Shown here piece by piece: positions 1-8,280 of a DNA stretch of 64,000 nt. The DNA lies in the NCBI GenBank assembly GCA_013287135.1, contig JABDEK010000016.1:1-64000 (forward strand). Reading direction: 5' to 3'. Numbering within the stretch: position 1 is the first letter of the stretch; each line of letters opens with the position of its first letter. The translations under genes and the position numbers were made by a program. Source of the stretch: Acidobacteriota bacterium. Lineage in GTDB: Bacteria; Acidobacteriota; Terriglobia; Acidiferrales; UBA7541. The notes below the pieces were generated by a model. The model was not told where the DNA came from, ran no database searches, and saw only the letters and a list, made by a program, of their open reading frames with translations.

Positions 1-242
1 CGCATCGCGATTTCTTCAAGCAGGCCAAAGGTCACGACGCAGTTCTCGCCCTCGTGCTAGCCGAACCGCTGGTGCACCAGCCCGGAATAAAAGTGGAATA
101 TTCCGACCTCGGTTTCATCCTGCTCGGCGAAATCGTTCAACGCCTGACCGGAATTCCGCTCGACGAATACGCCAAGCAGCATATTTTCGCTCCGCTCGGC
201 ATGAACGCGTCGCAATTCAATCCGCCCCGCAAGTTGTGGTGA
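1..242 (+). pseudogene. Serine-hydrolase (beta-lactamase fold) fragment, inverted part of the neighbouring GH3 fusion
   Basis: An open frame runs from base 3 to the stop at 242 without a start in the window. It reads like the middle of a class C-type beta-lactamase/serine hydrolase: HRDFFKQAKGHD, then the YSDLGF stretch that fills the catalytic Tyr position, then LTGIPLDEYAKQHIF and PLGMNASQFNPP. It stops about where the minus-strand gene at 217-2127 runs out, just after that gene's SLTK motif. The two pieces look complementary: the minus-strand piece supplies the N-terminal part of the domain with the catalytic Ser-x-x-Lys, and this piece supplies the later Tyr motif. Roughly 60-75 residues are missing between them. 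I infer one gene broken by an inversion or a fold-back join near 228-242. Two unrelated genes is the alternative. Confidence 0.7.
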
Positions 243-2242
243 CGATGACTTTGGTGAGAGAGGCCATGTCGTAAAGCGTGTTCGCAGTTACGGCGGGAGA
301 CTTTGCCTCGCGCGTGAGTTTGCCAAACGGGCGCACGATTAATTGGTCGTGGAGGCCGACGGCTAGAACGCCGCCGGGAATTGCGCTGTCGGTAATGGCG
401 CGAGTCATTAGGTCGAAGGCCGGCTTCAGACGCGAGGTCAGGTCGGCGGGCGCGGGCTGAAGGGTCATGGGATTTGCGGCGAGGCGAATGCCGTCTCCGC
501 GTTTCTCGGCGCCGGGGACGGTGACGGGAATTTGTCCTTGAGTTGCGACCTGGCCAAAAAGTGCGCGGACGGCGGCGCGTTGGGAGACGTCGTTGGTGGA
601 AAATTCCGCGAGCCAGGTTTTCGCGTCTGGAAAATTTTCAATTAGATAAGGGCTGCCGAAGGACACAACCACGACGGGTTTTCCGGAGGCGAGCATTTGC
701 TTTACGACCGCGCGCTGATTGTCAGGCAGGCCAACGTTTCCTTTTCTGTCGGCAACGCGGACGAAGAGCGCGGCAATCCCTAGGTCGTAACTTTCGGGTG
801 GAGGGAGCTTCAGCCAACTCGCGCTGGCGAATTGCGTGTCGGCGCGCAAAGTGGTGAGCGACTCTACGCGCCAGCGAATTTCAGGTTCGATGTTTTCGCC
901 GGGATAGGGATCGGCGTCGGCGGAGAGTGAGACGAGCAGAACGCGAAGGGGACGCGTAGCGTCGAGCGGCAGAAGATGCGCGTTGTCGCGTAGAAGCGTG
1001 ACACCGCGGTCGGCGATGGCTTGTGCCTGAGCTTCGTATTCGGGCTTGGCAAATTTGTCGTTGAGATGGTCGATATCGACGAGGCGATCTTTGTCAAGGC
1101 CGAGGCGAGCCTTGGCTTGCAGGATTCGTCGAACGGATTCATCGATGCGTGCTGCCGGGATGCCACCGGATTTTACGGCTTCCTCGAGCGCGGCCATGGC
1201 GGCATCCGGGACTGGGAGTTGGAGTAGCACGTCCGCGCCGGCTTCGACCGCACGCACGGCGGCATCGCCTGGCGCGAATTGCGAGGTCACGCCGCCCATG
1301 TCCATGGCGTCGGTGACGATGAGACCTTTGAATTTCAATTCGTCACGCAGAAGGCCGGTCATAATATTTCGCGAAATAGTTGCCGGGACGGACGGATCGG
1401 GTTCAAACGCTGGGACATTGAGATGTCCGGGCATCACCGAGCTGACGCCTGCGGCAATCGCAACGCGGAAGGGAACCAGTTCGGTGGCTTCGAGCTCTTT
1501 TCGGCTGCCGGGAACGGTGGCGAGTGAGAGATGAGAATCTACGCTGACGTTGCCGTGGCCGGGGAAATGTTTTGCGCTCGACAGGCCGCTATTTTCTTCG
1601 ACGCCGCGGATGAACTGCGAGACGTATTCGGAGACTTGCTGCGGGTCTTCGCCGAACGAACGAATATTGATGATGGGATTGTCGGGATTGTTGTTCACGT
1701 CGGCATCGGGCGCAAAAATCCAGCGCACTCCGGCGGCGCGCGCTTCGAGCGCGGTTATTTTACCGATGGTGTAAGCAGCTCGCGGATCGTTGGCTGCAGC
1801 CACGGCCATGGGTGACGGAAAAGAAGTCCCTTCGTCGATGCGCATTGCTGTACCGGTTTCGAAATCCGCGCCGATTAGCAGCGGAAGCTTCGCGTGCTTT
1901 TGCAATTCGTTGGTTAGCGCGGCGGTCGGATAAACTTGGCTGCGCTCGATGCCCAGCGGGCCGCGTTGCGTGCCGAGGATAAATCCCCCAACATGATTTT
2001 CTTCCACTTGATGCAACAGCTCTTTATAGTCAGCGCTCTCGGTGGAAGTGAAAACGCCGAAATAATATGGCATCAACATCTGTCCAATTTTCTCGCGCAA
2101 GGTCATTTTCTTGAGCGTGGCTTCCACCCATGCGGAGCTGACGGCAGGCCGCCGAGGATGGGGGGGGGGAAGTTTTTTGTGCGCGAAGGGAAATTGTCAT
2201 GAGAAGAAGCACGAAAAGCGCGGAAAGGCCGAGTTTACGCAT
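217..2242 (-). pseudogene. nagZ: NagZ-type GH3 beta-N-acetylhexosaminidase fused to a serine-hydrolase domain; frameshifted and 3'-truncated
   Basis: The long frame (GTG at 2127 to stop at 217, 636 residues) is a glycoside hydrolase family 3 protein. The NagZ signature KHFPGHG lies near residue 185 with DSH about ten residues on, which supplies the Asp/His acid-base dyad. The nucleophile Asp is in IVTDAMDM near residue 273. NagZ enzymes remove GlcNAc from muropeptides. From about residue 560 a beta-lactamase-fold domain begins and reaches SLTK, then reads off into a few unrelated residues and a stop. Upstream, another frame starting at ATG 2242 encodes a good signal peptide (MRKLGLSALFVLLLM, cleavage near LRAQ) that is joined to GH3 only if the run of ten C at 2160-2169 loses one base. 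The GTG at 2127 is really an internal Val of WVEATLKKMTL. The product would be exported. The gene is divergent from NamZ, which fits peptidoglycan turnover. Confidence 0.85.
2160..2169 (+). repeat. G10/C10 homopolymer in the nagZ reading frame
   Basis: Ten consecutive G on the plus strand (C on the coding strand) lie between the signal-peptide frame and the GH3 frame. Nine or twelve bases would place both in one frame. This could be a sequencing or assembly slip, or a slippage-prone contingency tract. Confidence 0.9.
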
Positions 2243-2266
2243 ATCATTCGTTGGCGGCCTTCCATG

Positions 2267-2295
2267 TTGACGCCCGCATCCCGCGGCTGTATATA
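2267..2295 (+). promoter_or_regulatory. Sigma70-type promoter of the NamZ gene
   Basis: TTGACG (2267-2272), a 17-base spacer, then TATATA (2290-2295). The ATG at 2308 begins 12 bases after the -10 box, so the transcript would be leaderless or nearly so. This argues against a start at 2251 and favours 2308. Confidence 0.6.
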
Positions 2296-2307
2296 GCACA
2301 CGCCTGT

Positions 2308-3573
2308 ATGACGCACAACGAAACGTCCCCGCGCGTGTTTCGTATCCGTTCTCTCCCCATTTTGATGCGATGCGCTATTTTATTGTGGTTTTCTGGATGT
2401 GCGACGGTGTTTGCACAGGAAAAACCTGAGCCGGTTGCCGACGCGCGTGCTGAAACTGGAATCGATGTGCTGCAGGCGCAGCATTTTGCGGGGTTGCGAG
2501 GAAAACGTGTAGGCCTAATTACAAACCAGACGGGCGTGGATGCAACCGGGCGTCGGACGATTGATGTGTTGGCAAAGACGGACGGCGTCAAGCTGGTTGC
2601 GATTTTCAGTCCGGAACATGGGATTGCGGCGAGTGCTGACGCCGTGGTGGCCAACGCGACTGACTCTGCGACGGGATTGCCGATTTATAGTCTCTATGGA
2701 GAGACGCGGCGCCCGACAGATGCGACGTTGCAGGGAATTGACACGCTGGTGTTTGACATTCAAGACGTGGGGGTGCGATTTTACACTTACATTACCACGA
2801 TGGCTTATTGCATGGAGGCGGCAGCGAAACACAACATTGCGTTTTTCATTTTGGATCGGCCTAATCCGCTGGGTGGAGAAATCATCGAAGGGCCGATGCT
2901 GGATGCCGATAAGGTGTCCTTCCTGGGATATTTCCCGATGCCGGTGCGATATGCGATGACGATGGGCGAACTGGCGAAAATGTTCAACGCGGAAAATAAA
3001 ATTGGAGCGGAGTTGCACGTTGTTGAAATGCGGAACTGGAGCCGGAACGAAATGTATTGGATGACCGGGCTGCCGTGGATCGCGCCATCGCCGAACTTGC
3101 CCGCGCTGGAGAACCTTGTTCCGTATCCGGGGATTGAGATTTTGCAGGTGGGCGGCGTCTCGGTGGGGCGTGGGACGGATTCTGCATTTCTGGAATTGGG
3201 GGCGCCGTGGATTAAGCCGGAGGAGCTGCTTGCGGAATTAAAACGGCGGTTGATCGCTGGGGTTACATTCGAGGCCAAAACCTTTACTCCGAAGACTGGT
3301 CCCTATGCTGGGGAGAAGTGCAAGGGTGTTGGGCTGACGGTTAGAGAGCGAGATGGGTATCGTTCGATGTTAACGGGGCTGGAGATTGCGGAGGCGCTGC
3401 ATAAGTTCTATCCGCAACAATTCCAAATTGCGAAAATGATTACGTTGTTGGGATCGCCGTCCACGGTGGAACGTTTGGAGCGTGGCGACGATCCGAAAGC
3501 AATCGAGGGTGGATGGGGCGGCGAGCTTGCGAAGTTTCAAGCGATGCGCACAAAATATCTGATTTATCGCTAG
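2308..3573 (+). CDS. namZ: NamZ-type exo-beta-N-acetylmuramidase (DUF1343, GH171)
   Basis: The 421-residue product belongs to DUF1343. Characterised members release MurNAc from the non-reducing ends of peptidoglycan fragments. Family hallmarks visible here are GLITNQTGVD, the FSPEHGI segment, FDIQDVGVRFYTYI and the RPNPLGG segment, followed by a C-terminal domain with GVSVGRGT. The N-terminus has a hydrophobic stretch (about residues 18-36, ending FA-Q) that reads as a signal peptide; the GC in FSGC is a poor lipobox. I chose ATG 2308 because a canonical promoter ends just upstream. ATG 2365 (MRCAILLWF) is the alternative and would give a tighter signal peptide. It is divergent from the NagZ-like gene: NamZ and NagZ together would free MurNAc and GlcNAc, for which the SSS transporter and sugar kinase nearby are plausible uptake and activation steps. 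Confidence 0.9.
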   Translation: MTHNETSPRVFRIRSLPILMRCAILLWFSGCATVFAQEKPEPVADARAETGIDVLQAQHFAGLRGKRVGLITNQTGVDATGRRTIDVLAKTDGVKLVAIFSPEHGIAASADAVVANATDSATGLPIYSLYGETRRPTDATLQGIDTLVFDIQDVGVRFYTYITTMAYCMEAAAKHNIAFFILDRPNPLGGEIIEGPMLDADKVSFLGYFPMPVRYAMTMGELAKMFNAENKIGAELHVVEMRNWSRNEMYWMTGLPWIAPSPNLPALENLVPYPGIEILQVGGVSVGRGTDSAFLELGAPWIKPEELLAELKRRLIAGVTFEAKTFTPKTGPYAGEKCKGVGLTVRERDGYRSMLTGLEIAEALHKFYPQQFQIAKMITLLGSPSTVERLERGDDPKAIEGGWGGELAKFQAMRTKYLIYR

Positions 3574-3664
3574 GGCTGGCCAACGGGCGACCTTCGTTCA
3601 AAAGGAATTTGGGCTGCGAGCGGCGAGGTGATTGTGAGGTGGCGATTTAGAATGCGGAACGCTG

Positions 3665-4351
3665 ATGAAGGCTAAGGCTTGGCTGGCTTGGAGCAGCGGG
3701 AAAGACAGCGCGTGGGCGCTGCATACCGTCCGCCAGGGCGCGGAGTTCGAAGTGGTGGTGCTGCTCACTACTGTGAATCAGAGATACGCGCGCGTGGCGA
3801 TGCACGCGGTGCGGGAAAGTTTGCTGGAAAGGCAGGCAGACGCGGCGGGCCTGCCGTTAATTAAGGTGCCGATTCCGTCGCCGTGCTCGAACGAGATTTA
3901 CGAACAGGCCATGGGCGAAGCGATGGCGCGCGCGAAAAACGAAGGCGTACGGCACGTCGTGTTTGGCGATCTTTTTCTCGAAGACGTGCGCGCGTACCGT
4001 GAGAAGCAGCTGGCGCGTTGTGACATGACGCCGGTTTTTCCGTTGTGGGGACGTGATACTCGGCAGCTCGCGAAAGAAATGATCGTGCAGGGGCTGTCGG
4101 CGTATCTAACGTGCGTAGATCCTCGCAAGCTCGACCGCTCGTTTGCCGGGCGAAAATTCGATGCAGGGCTTTTAAGCGCGCTGCCGGCTAGTGTGGATTC
4201 GTGCGGAGAGAACGGAGAATTTCACAGTTTTGTAAATGGCGGACCGATGTTCGATCGAGCCATTCCGGTCACGGCCGGGGAGATCGTTGAACGCGAGGGA
4301 TTCGTGTTTGCCGACTTTCATCCGCAAGATTCGGCGGCGGGCAAAGCCTAG
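3665..4351 (+). CDS. DUF71/COG2102 PP-loop ATP pyrophosphatase (Dph6-like)
   Basis: A 228-residue N-type ATP pyrophosphatase. The PP-loop SSGKDS is at residues 10-15, and the family's C-terminal block GENGEFHSFV is present. Eukaryotic and archaeal relatives are diphthine-ammonia ligases, but bacteria have no diphthamide. Comparative genomics of DUF71 has proposed a role in B12 salvage for bacterial members that sit beside BtuF-like genes. That is exactly the arrangement here, with the BtuF-like gene starting 43 bases downstream on the same strand. The ATG at 3665 gives a full-length protein; a TAGAAT -10-like hexamer sits 11 bases before it. The enzymatic substrate cannot be read from the sequence. 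Confidence 0.8.
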   Translation: MKAKAWLAWSSGKDSAWALHTVRQGAEFEVVVLLTTVNQRYARVAMHAVRESLLERQADAAGLPLIKVPIPSPCSNEIYEQAMGEAMARAKNEGVRHVVFGDLFLEDVRAYREKQLARCDMTPVFPLWGRDTRQLAKEMIVQGLSAYLTCVDPRKLDRSFAGRKFDAGLLSALPASVDSCGENGEFHSFVNGGPMFDRAIPVTAGEIVEREGFVFADFHPQDSAAGKA

Positions 4352-4394
4352 AAGCAATCTTCAGGCGAACTATTTTGCAAAGGGAACATTGCTG

Positions 4395-5303
4395 ATGCGG
4401 ATTTGTTCTTTGCTGCCTTCGGCCACGGAGATTCTCTACGCGCTGGGCCTGGGCGATTCCGTGGTGGGAGTGACTCACGAATGCGACTTTCCCGTCGAAG
4501 CGGCGAAGAAGCCTGCCTTAATTCGCCCTCGAGTGGACCCGCACGCAGCTGCGGGCGAAATCGATCGACAAGTAAGCGAGCTTGTTGCGCGCGGCGAAAG
4601 TATCTATGCGGTGGATGCGGAATTATTGCGATCGCTGGAGCCGGATTTGATTGTGACGCAGGACCTTTGTCACGTTTGCGCGGCTTCGCCCGACGACTTG
4701 GCTGCGGCTTTAACGCGTCTGCCGAAGAAGCCGCGCGTCCTAGCGCTGACGCCACATTCGTTGAGCGATGTTTGGAATGATATTCGTAAAGTTGGAGATG
4801 CTACGCAGCGCAGGAGGGAAGCGCAAGCTCTCGCCATTACTCTGGGGCAGAAAGTCGCGGCGATAGAAGACAAAACTGCGCAGCCTAAGACGCGTCCGCG
4901 AGTTTTGTGTCTGGAATGGCTTGATCCTTATTATGTCGGTGGTCACTGGGTGCCGGAAATGGTGGCGAAGGCTGGCGGGGAAGATGTTTTGGGGCGCGCA
5001 GGCGAGCCATCTTTTGAAGTGAGTGGAGAGCAAATCGCAGCGAGCCACGCGCAAATTATTGTGGTGATGCCGTGTGGCTTCCATGTCAAACGTACGGTCT
5101 GGGAATATGGAGCTGCTAAGTTTTCTGATGCATATATGAACCTGCCGGCGGTCCGAGAGCGACGCGTATTCGCAGTTGATGCGAACAGCTATTTTTCTCG
5201 TCCAGGGCCGCGGCTCGCTGAGGGAGTCGCCCTTCTGGCGCATTTATTTCATCCCGATTTGTTTCCGGCTACGCCGCAAGAAAGTTCGGTCCAAAGATTG
5301 TAA
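4395..5303 (+). CDS. BtuF-like cobalamin-binding protein without signal peptide
   Basis: A 302-residue protein of the BtuF/FepB-type helical-backbone periplasmic binding family. It opens directly with the first beta strand of the fold (MRICSLLPSATEILYALGLG), followed by VVGVTHECDFP and LEPDLIVTQDLC. BtuF relatives bind cobalamin for an ABC importer. Here there is no room for a signal peptide: the frame is open upstream to 4236, but that part overlaps the previous gene and is not hydrophobic. No BtuC or BtuD gene is adjacent. With the DUF71 enzyme upstream it makes the two-gene module linked to B12 salvage, and I infer a cytoplasmic corrinoid-binding role. It is convergent with the permease at 5318, with 14 bases between the stops. 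Confidence 0.8.
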   Translation: MRICSLLPSATEILYALGLGDSVVGVTHECDFPVEAAKKPALIRPRVDPHAAAGEIDRQVSELVARGESIYAVDAELLRSLEPDLIVTQDLCHVCAASPDDLAAALTRLPKKPRVLALTPHSLSDVWNDIRKVGDATQRRREAQALAITLGQKVAAIEDKTAQPKTRPRVLCLEWLDPYYVGGHWVPEMVAKAGGEDVLGRAGEPSFEVSGEQIAASHAQIIVVMPCGFHVKRTVWEYGAAKFSDAYMNLPAVRERRVFAVDANSYFSRPGPRLAEGVALLAHLFHPDLFPATPQESSVQRL

Positions 5304-5317
5304 GTTCCGCAAAGGGT

Positions 5318-6700
5318 TTACTCCGGACTGTTTTCGGATTTACCACTCCATAGGCGATAGAAAAACAACCCGGACAGAATCATCGCAAGTCCAATCGAAG
5401 AACGGACCGGGCGTTGAATCCAAATGTTGATGGTCAACGCCAGCGCGCCGGCGACGAACAAGCCGGGGACGACGGGATAGCCCCAGGTGCGATAAGGGCG
5501 TTTCATGTCCGGCGCGATTTTTCTGAGCCGGAACATCGCCACTACCGAGAGCGCATAAAAAATCCACGCAGCAAAGACGAATAGGGAAGTTAGTTCTTCG
5601 AAGGTCCCGGTGAGCGCCATCAGCGCTGCCAAAACCCCTTGAAAGATTAGCGCGCCGCCGGGCGTGCGAAAGCGCGGATGCACGGTGCCGGTGACGCGGA
5701 AGAACAAGCCGTCACGAGCCATGGCGTAAGGAACGCGCGCGCCGCTCATGATCGATGAGTTCAGGGTGCCGAGGGCGGCGACGATCATTGCGAGCGTGAT
5801 CCAAAATGCCGCGCCATGCCCGGCGAAACTTTCCACCACGTCGGAAGCGACGTGCGAGGAACTCGCCACCGCGCTGAAAGGAAGCGCGTAAAAACAGACC
5901 GCGTTGAACAAGAGATAAATGCCCGCTACTAAAATCGTGCCGCCAGCGAGCGCGCGTGGAAAATTCCGCTCCGGATTTTGTATCTCGGAGCCAACACGAT
6001 TGAGATCTTCCCAGCCGTCATAAGCCCACAGCGCTGCGGCGATAGCGGCAAGGAAGGCGGTTACGATGCCGCCGCCTTTTTGCACCGGCCAAAATGGATG
6101 GAAGTGCGAGACGCTTCCGTGTCCGAGCAAGAAACCGGCGGCGACGATGGCGAGCACCGCGCCAAGTTTGAGTAGGGTGAGGGCGACCTGAACGCGTCCA
6201 CCGAGACGCACGCCAAGGTAATTGATGAACGTGAAAAGAAGTATGGCCCCAGCGGCCATGGGCTGCGACCAGGTGAATGCAAAATCGTAAGGCGCGCCTC
6301 CGAATGGCGATTTCAGATGCCAGGTGAAAAGAGGAACCGCAAGCGCAGGAATCAGAAAACTTGAAAAACGAGCGAGTCCTGCGGCAATAGACGCGGCAGA
6401 GCTTGATTCGCCGACGGTGGAATGCATCCAGCCGAAAAGAAAACCCCAGATGGGTCCGAGGCCTCTGCGTAGGTAAGCATATTGTCCGCCGGCTTCGGGC
6501 ATCGCAGCGCCGAGTTCGGCGAATGACAGCGCACCAAAAAGCGAAAGCAGTCCGCCCGCAATCCAGGCAGCATAAAGCAGGCTGACCGAGCCTCCCGCCG
6601 CGGCCATTTCGCTGGGCTTCAGAAATATTCCGGTGCCGACCATGGTGCCAACGACGATGGCGGACGCGGCCCAGGGGCCCAGGCCGCGTATTAACTCCAA
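5318..6700 (-). CDS. APC-superfamily amino acid permease
   Basis: A 460-residue polytopic protein with about 12 predicted membrane helices. The first helix carries the APC substrate loop VGTMVGTGIFLKP, and FAELGAAMPEAGGQYAYLRR follows, both characteristic of the amino acid/polyamine/organocation family. The YDGWEDLNRVGSEIQNPERN block fits the LAT-like/YfnA subgroup. The start is TTG at 6700; no in-frame ATG or GTG precedes it before an upstream stop. It lies 60 bases downstream of the SSS transporter on the same strand, so the two are probably co-transcribed. The substrate is unknown. In this neighbourhood a peptidoglycan-derived amino acid is possible, but that is speculation. Confidence 0.85.
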   Translation of the reverse strand: MELIRGLGPWAASAIVVGTMVGTGIFLKPSEMAAAGGSVSLLYAAWIAGGLLSLFGALSFAELGAAMPEAGGQYAYLRRGLGPIWGFLFGWMHSTVGESSSAASIAAGLARFSSFLIPALAVPLFTWHLKSPFGGAPYDFAFTWSQPMAAGAILLFTFINYLGVRLGGRVQVALTLLKLGAVLAIVAAGFLLGHGSVSHFHPFWPVQKGGGIVTAFLAAIAAALWAYDGWEDLNRVGSEIQNPERNFPRALAGGTILVAGIYLLFNAVCFYALPFSAVASSSHVASDVVESFAGHGAAFWITLAMIVAALGTLNSSIMSGARVPYAMARDGLFFRVTGTVHPRFRTPGGALIFQGVLAALMALTGTFEELTSLFVFAAWIFYALSVVAMFRLRKIAPDMKRPYRTWGYPVVPGLFVAGALALTINIWIQRPVRSSIGLAMILSGLFFYRLWSGKSENSPE

Positions 6701-6760
6701 TCTTTCCGTAGGGCGCGGCCGGGTAGCGATAAATTTCTCCGATATTTCGGGATTGAAAAT

Positions 6761-8212
6761 CTACGAAGTCAGCGGTGCGACAACCTCTGCGCTTTTGCGG
6801 CCCGCAAAGATGCTGGCCAAAGAGCCGACCACGAATGTGATTACTGTGCCGACGAGAACGTACCAAGTCCAAGCGAGCGGCGTTAGAAATTTAATTGCGA
6901 TCATCGCCGCGAGACCAACAACAAATCCAATGAGTGCGCCGGTTTCGTTGGCGCGGCGATTCCAGGTGCCGAGCAAAAAGACTCCCAGTGTTGCGCCGTA
7001 GGTAATAGACCCAATCGTCAGGCCGGCCACTAGCACGGGCCCCCAGTGAACCAGGCCAAGGACTCCCAGCACGATGCCCCAAACCAAGGTGAGCTTGCGC
7101 GAGCGAACCAGAGATTGCGCGCCGCTTTCGCCGCGCCGCGCTCCGAGGTCTATGATGCTGGATGATGCCAACGAGTTCAACGAGCCGCTTGCATTCGACA
7201 TCGCAATAGCAAAGATGGAAGCGAGGATGATGCCTGCAAGTCCCACGGGCATGCTGTGAACGATGAATTGCGGATAAATTTTGTCCGCATCGCCGCCTGG
7301 TATCGTAAGCGCGAAATGCTGCGCGTACACGAAGAGCATTACGCCCAACACGAGAAACAACGCGAACTGCGCAAAGATAATTACGCCGCTTGCGAGTAAT
7401 GCGATCTTGCTGTCGCGTTCATTGCGCGAGGCCAGAAGCCTTTGCACCATGGTTTGATCGGTGCCGTGGCTAGCCATGGTTAAGAATGTTCCGCCGAGAA
7501 GGCCGGACCAAAAGGTATAACTTTTCGTCAGGCTGAAGGCGAAATCAAAAACGGTTAGCTTTCCGCCTGCTGCTGCGGCGGCCTGAGTCACCGTGGGCCA
7601 ACCTCCGGGAATTTTGTGGAACAGGAGAAGAAACGCGGCGACGGAACCGCTGATGTAAAGCGCGAACTGCAGCACGTCGGTCCAAATCACGGCGCGCATG
7701 CCGCCTTCAAAAGTATAAAAAAGCGTGAGCGTGGCAATGATCACTATGGATAGTGTTTCGCCGGTCCCGAATGCCACGCTAACGACCTTGCCGATAGCAG
7801 AAATTCGCACGCCTTCGGCGAGAGCCCGTGTCCCGAGAAAGATCACGGCTGCCGCGGACTTCATGCGCGTCCCAAAACGCTTTTCCAAAAGCTGATAAGC
7901 GGTGTAGAATTCGCCCTGAAAATATTGGGGGACGAGTACCACACACAAAATCACACGGGCCACAAGATAACCAATCACAAGCTGGAGAAATCCCAGGTTT
8001 CCGGCAAAGGCGATTCCAGGCGTGCCGATGATCGTGAGCGTCGAAGTTTCTGTTGCGACGATTGAGCAAGCGATGGCCCACCACGGCGCGGTGCGGCCAC
8101 CGAGGAAATAATCGCGCAGATTTTGTTGGCCACGACGAAAATGGGCGCCGAACAGAGTAACGCCCACGAGATACACAATCACGATGGCGAGATCGATTAA
8201 GCTGATTTGCAT
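6761..8212 (-). CDS. Sodium:solute symporter (SSS family)
   Basis: About 483 residues from ATG 8212 (MQISLIDLAIVIVYL); an ATG four codons earlier is possible. It has 13 or so hydrophobic segments, with the SSS landmarks DYFLGGRTAPWWAIACSIVATE in TM1-2, the GTRALAEGVR stretch, a long GMRAVIWTDVLQF helix and SHGTDQTMVQRLLA. Family members couple Na+ entry to uptake of sugars, amino acids or sialic acid. Genes of this type commonly sit with NamZ, NagZ and BadF-type kinases, so I infer uptake of an amino sugar such as MurNAc or GlcNAc. It is divergent from the sugar kinase, with 68 bases between the start codons, so both may share a regulatory region. Confidence 0.85.
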   Translation of the reverse strand: MQISLIDLAIVIVYLVGVTLFGAHFRRGQQNLRDYFLGGRTAPWWAIACSIVATETSTLTIIGTPGIAFAGNLGFLQLVIGYLVARVILCVVLVPQYFQGEFYTAYQLLEKRFGTRMKSAAAVIFLGTRALAEGVRISAIGKVVSVAFGTGETLSIVIIATLTLFYTFEGGMRAVIWTDVLQFALYISGSVAAFLLLFHKIPGGWPTVTQAAAAAGGKLTVFDFAFSLTKSYTFWSGLLGGTFLTMASHGTDQTMVQRLLASRNERDSKIALLASGVIIFAQFALFLVLGVMLFVYAQHFALTIPGGDADKIYPQFIVHSMPVGLAGIILASIFAIAMSNASGSLNSLASSSIIDLGARRGESGAQSLVRSRKLTLVWGIVLGVLGLVHWGPVLVAGLTIGSITYGATLGVFLLGTWNRRANETGALIGFVVGLAAMIAIKFLTPLAWTWYVLVGTVITFVVGSLASIFAGRKSAEVVAPLTS

Positions 8213-8280
8213 GGTGCCGGGCAAGTTGTGCCGCGCGATGCTAACTGCGGGCTTCCAACAGTGTCAAGCTAGGTGAAAAA

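Noticed and set aside
4236-4394. Upstream extension of the BtuF-like gene
   Set aside because: It overlaps the DUF71 gene, is Arg-rich and contains no hydrophobic signal.
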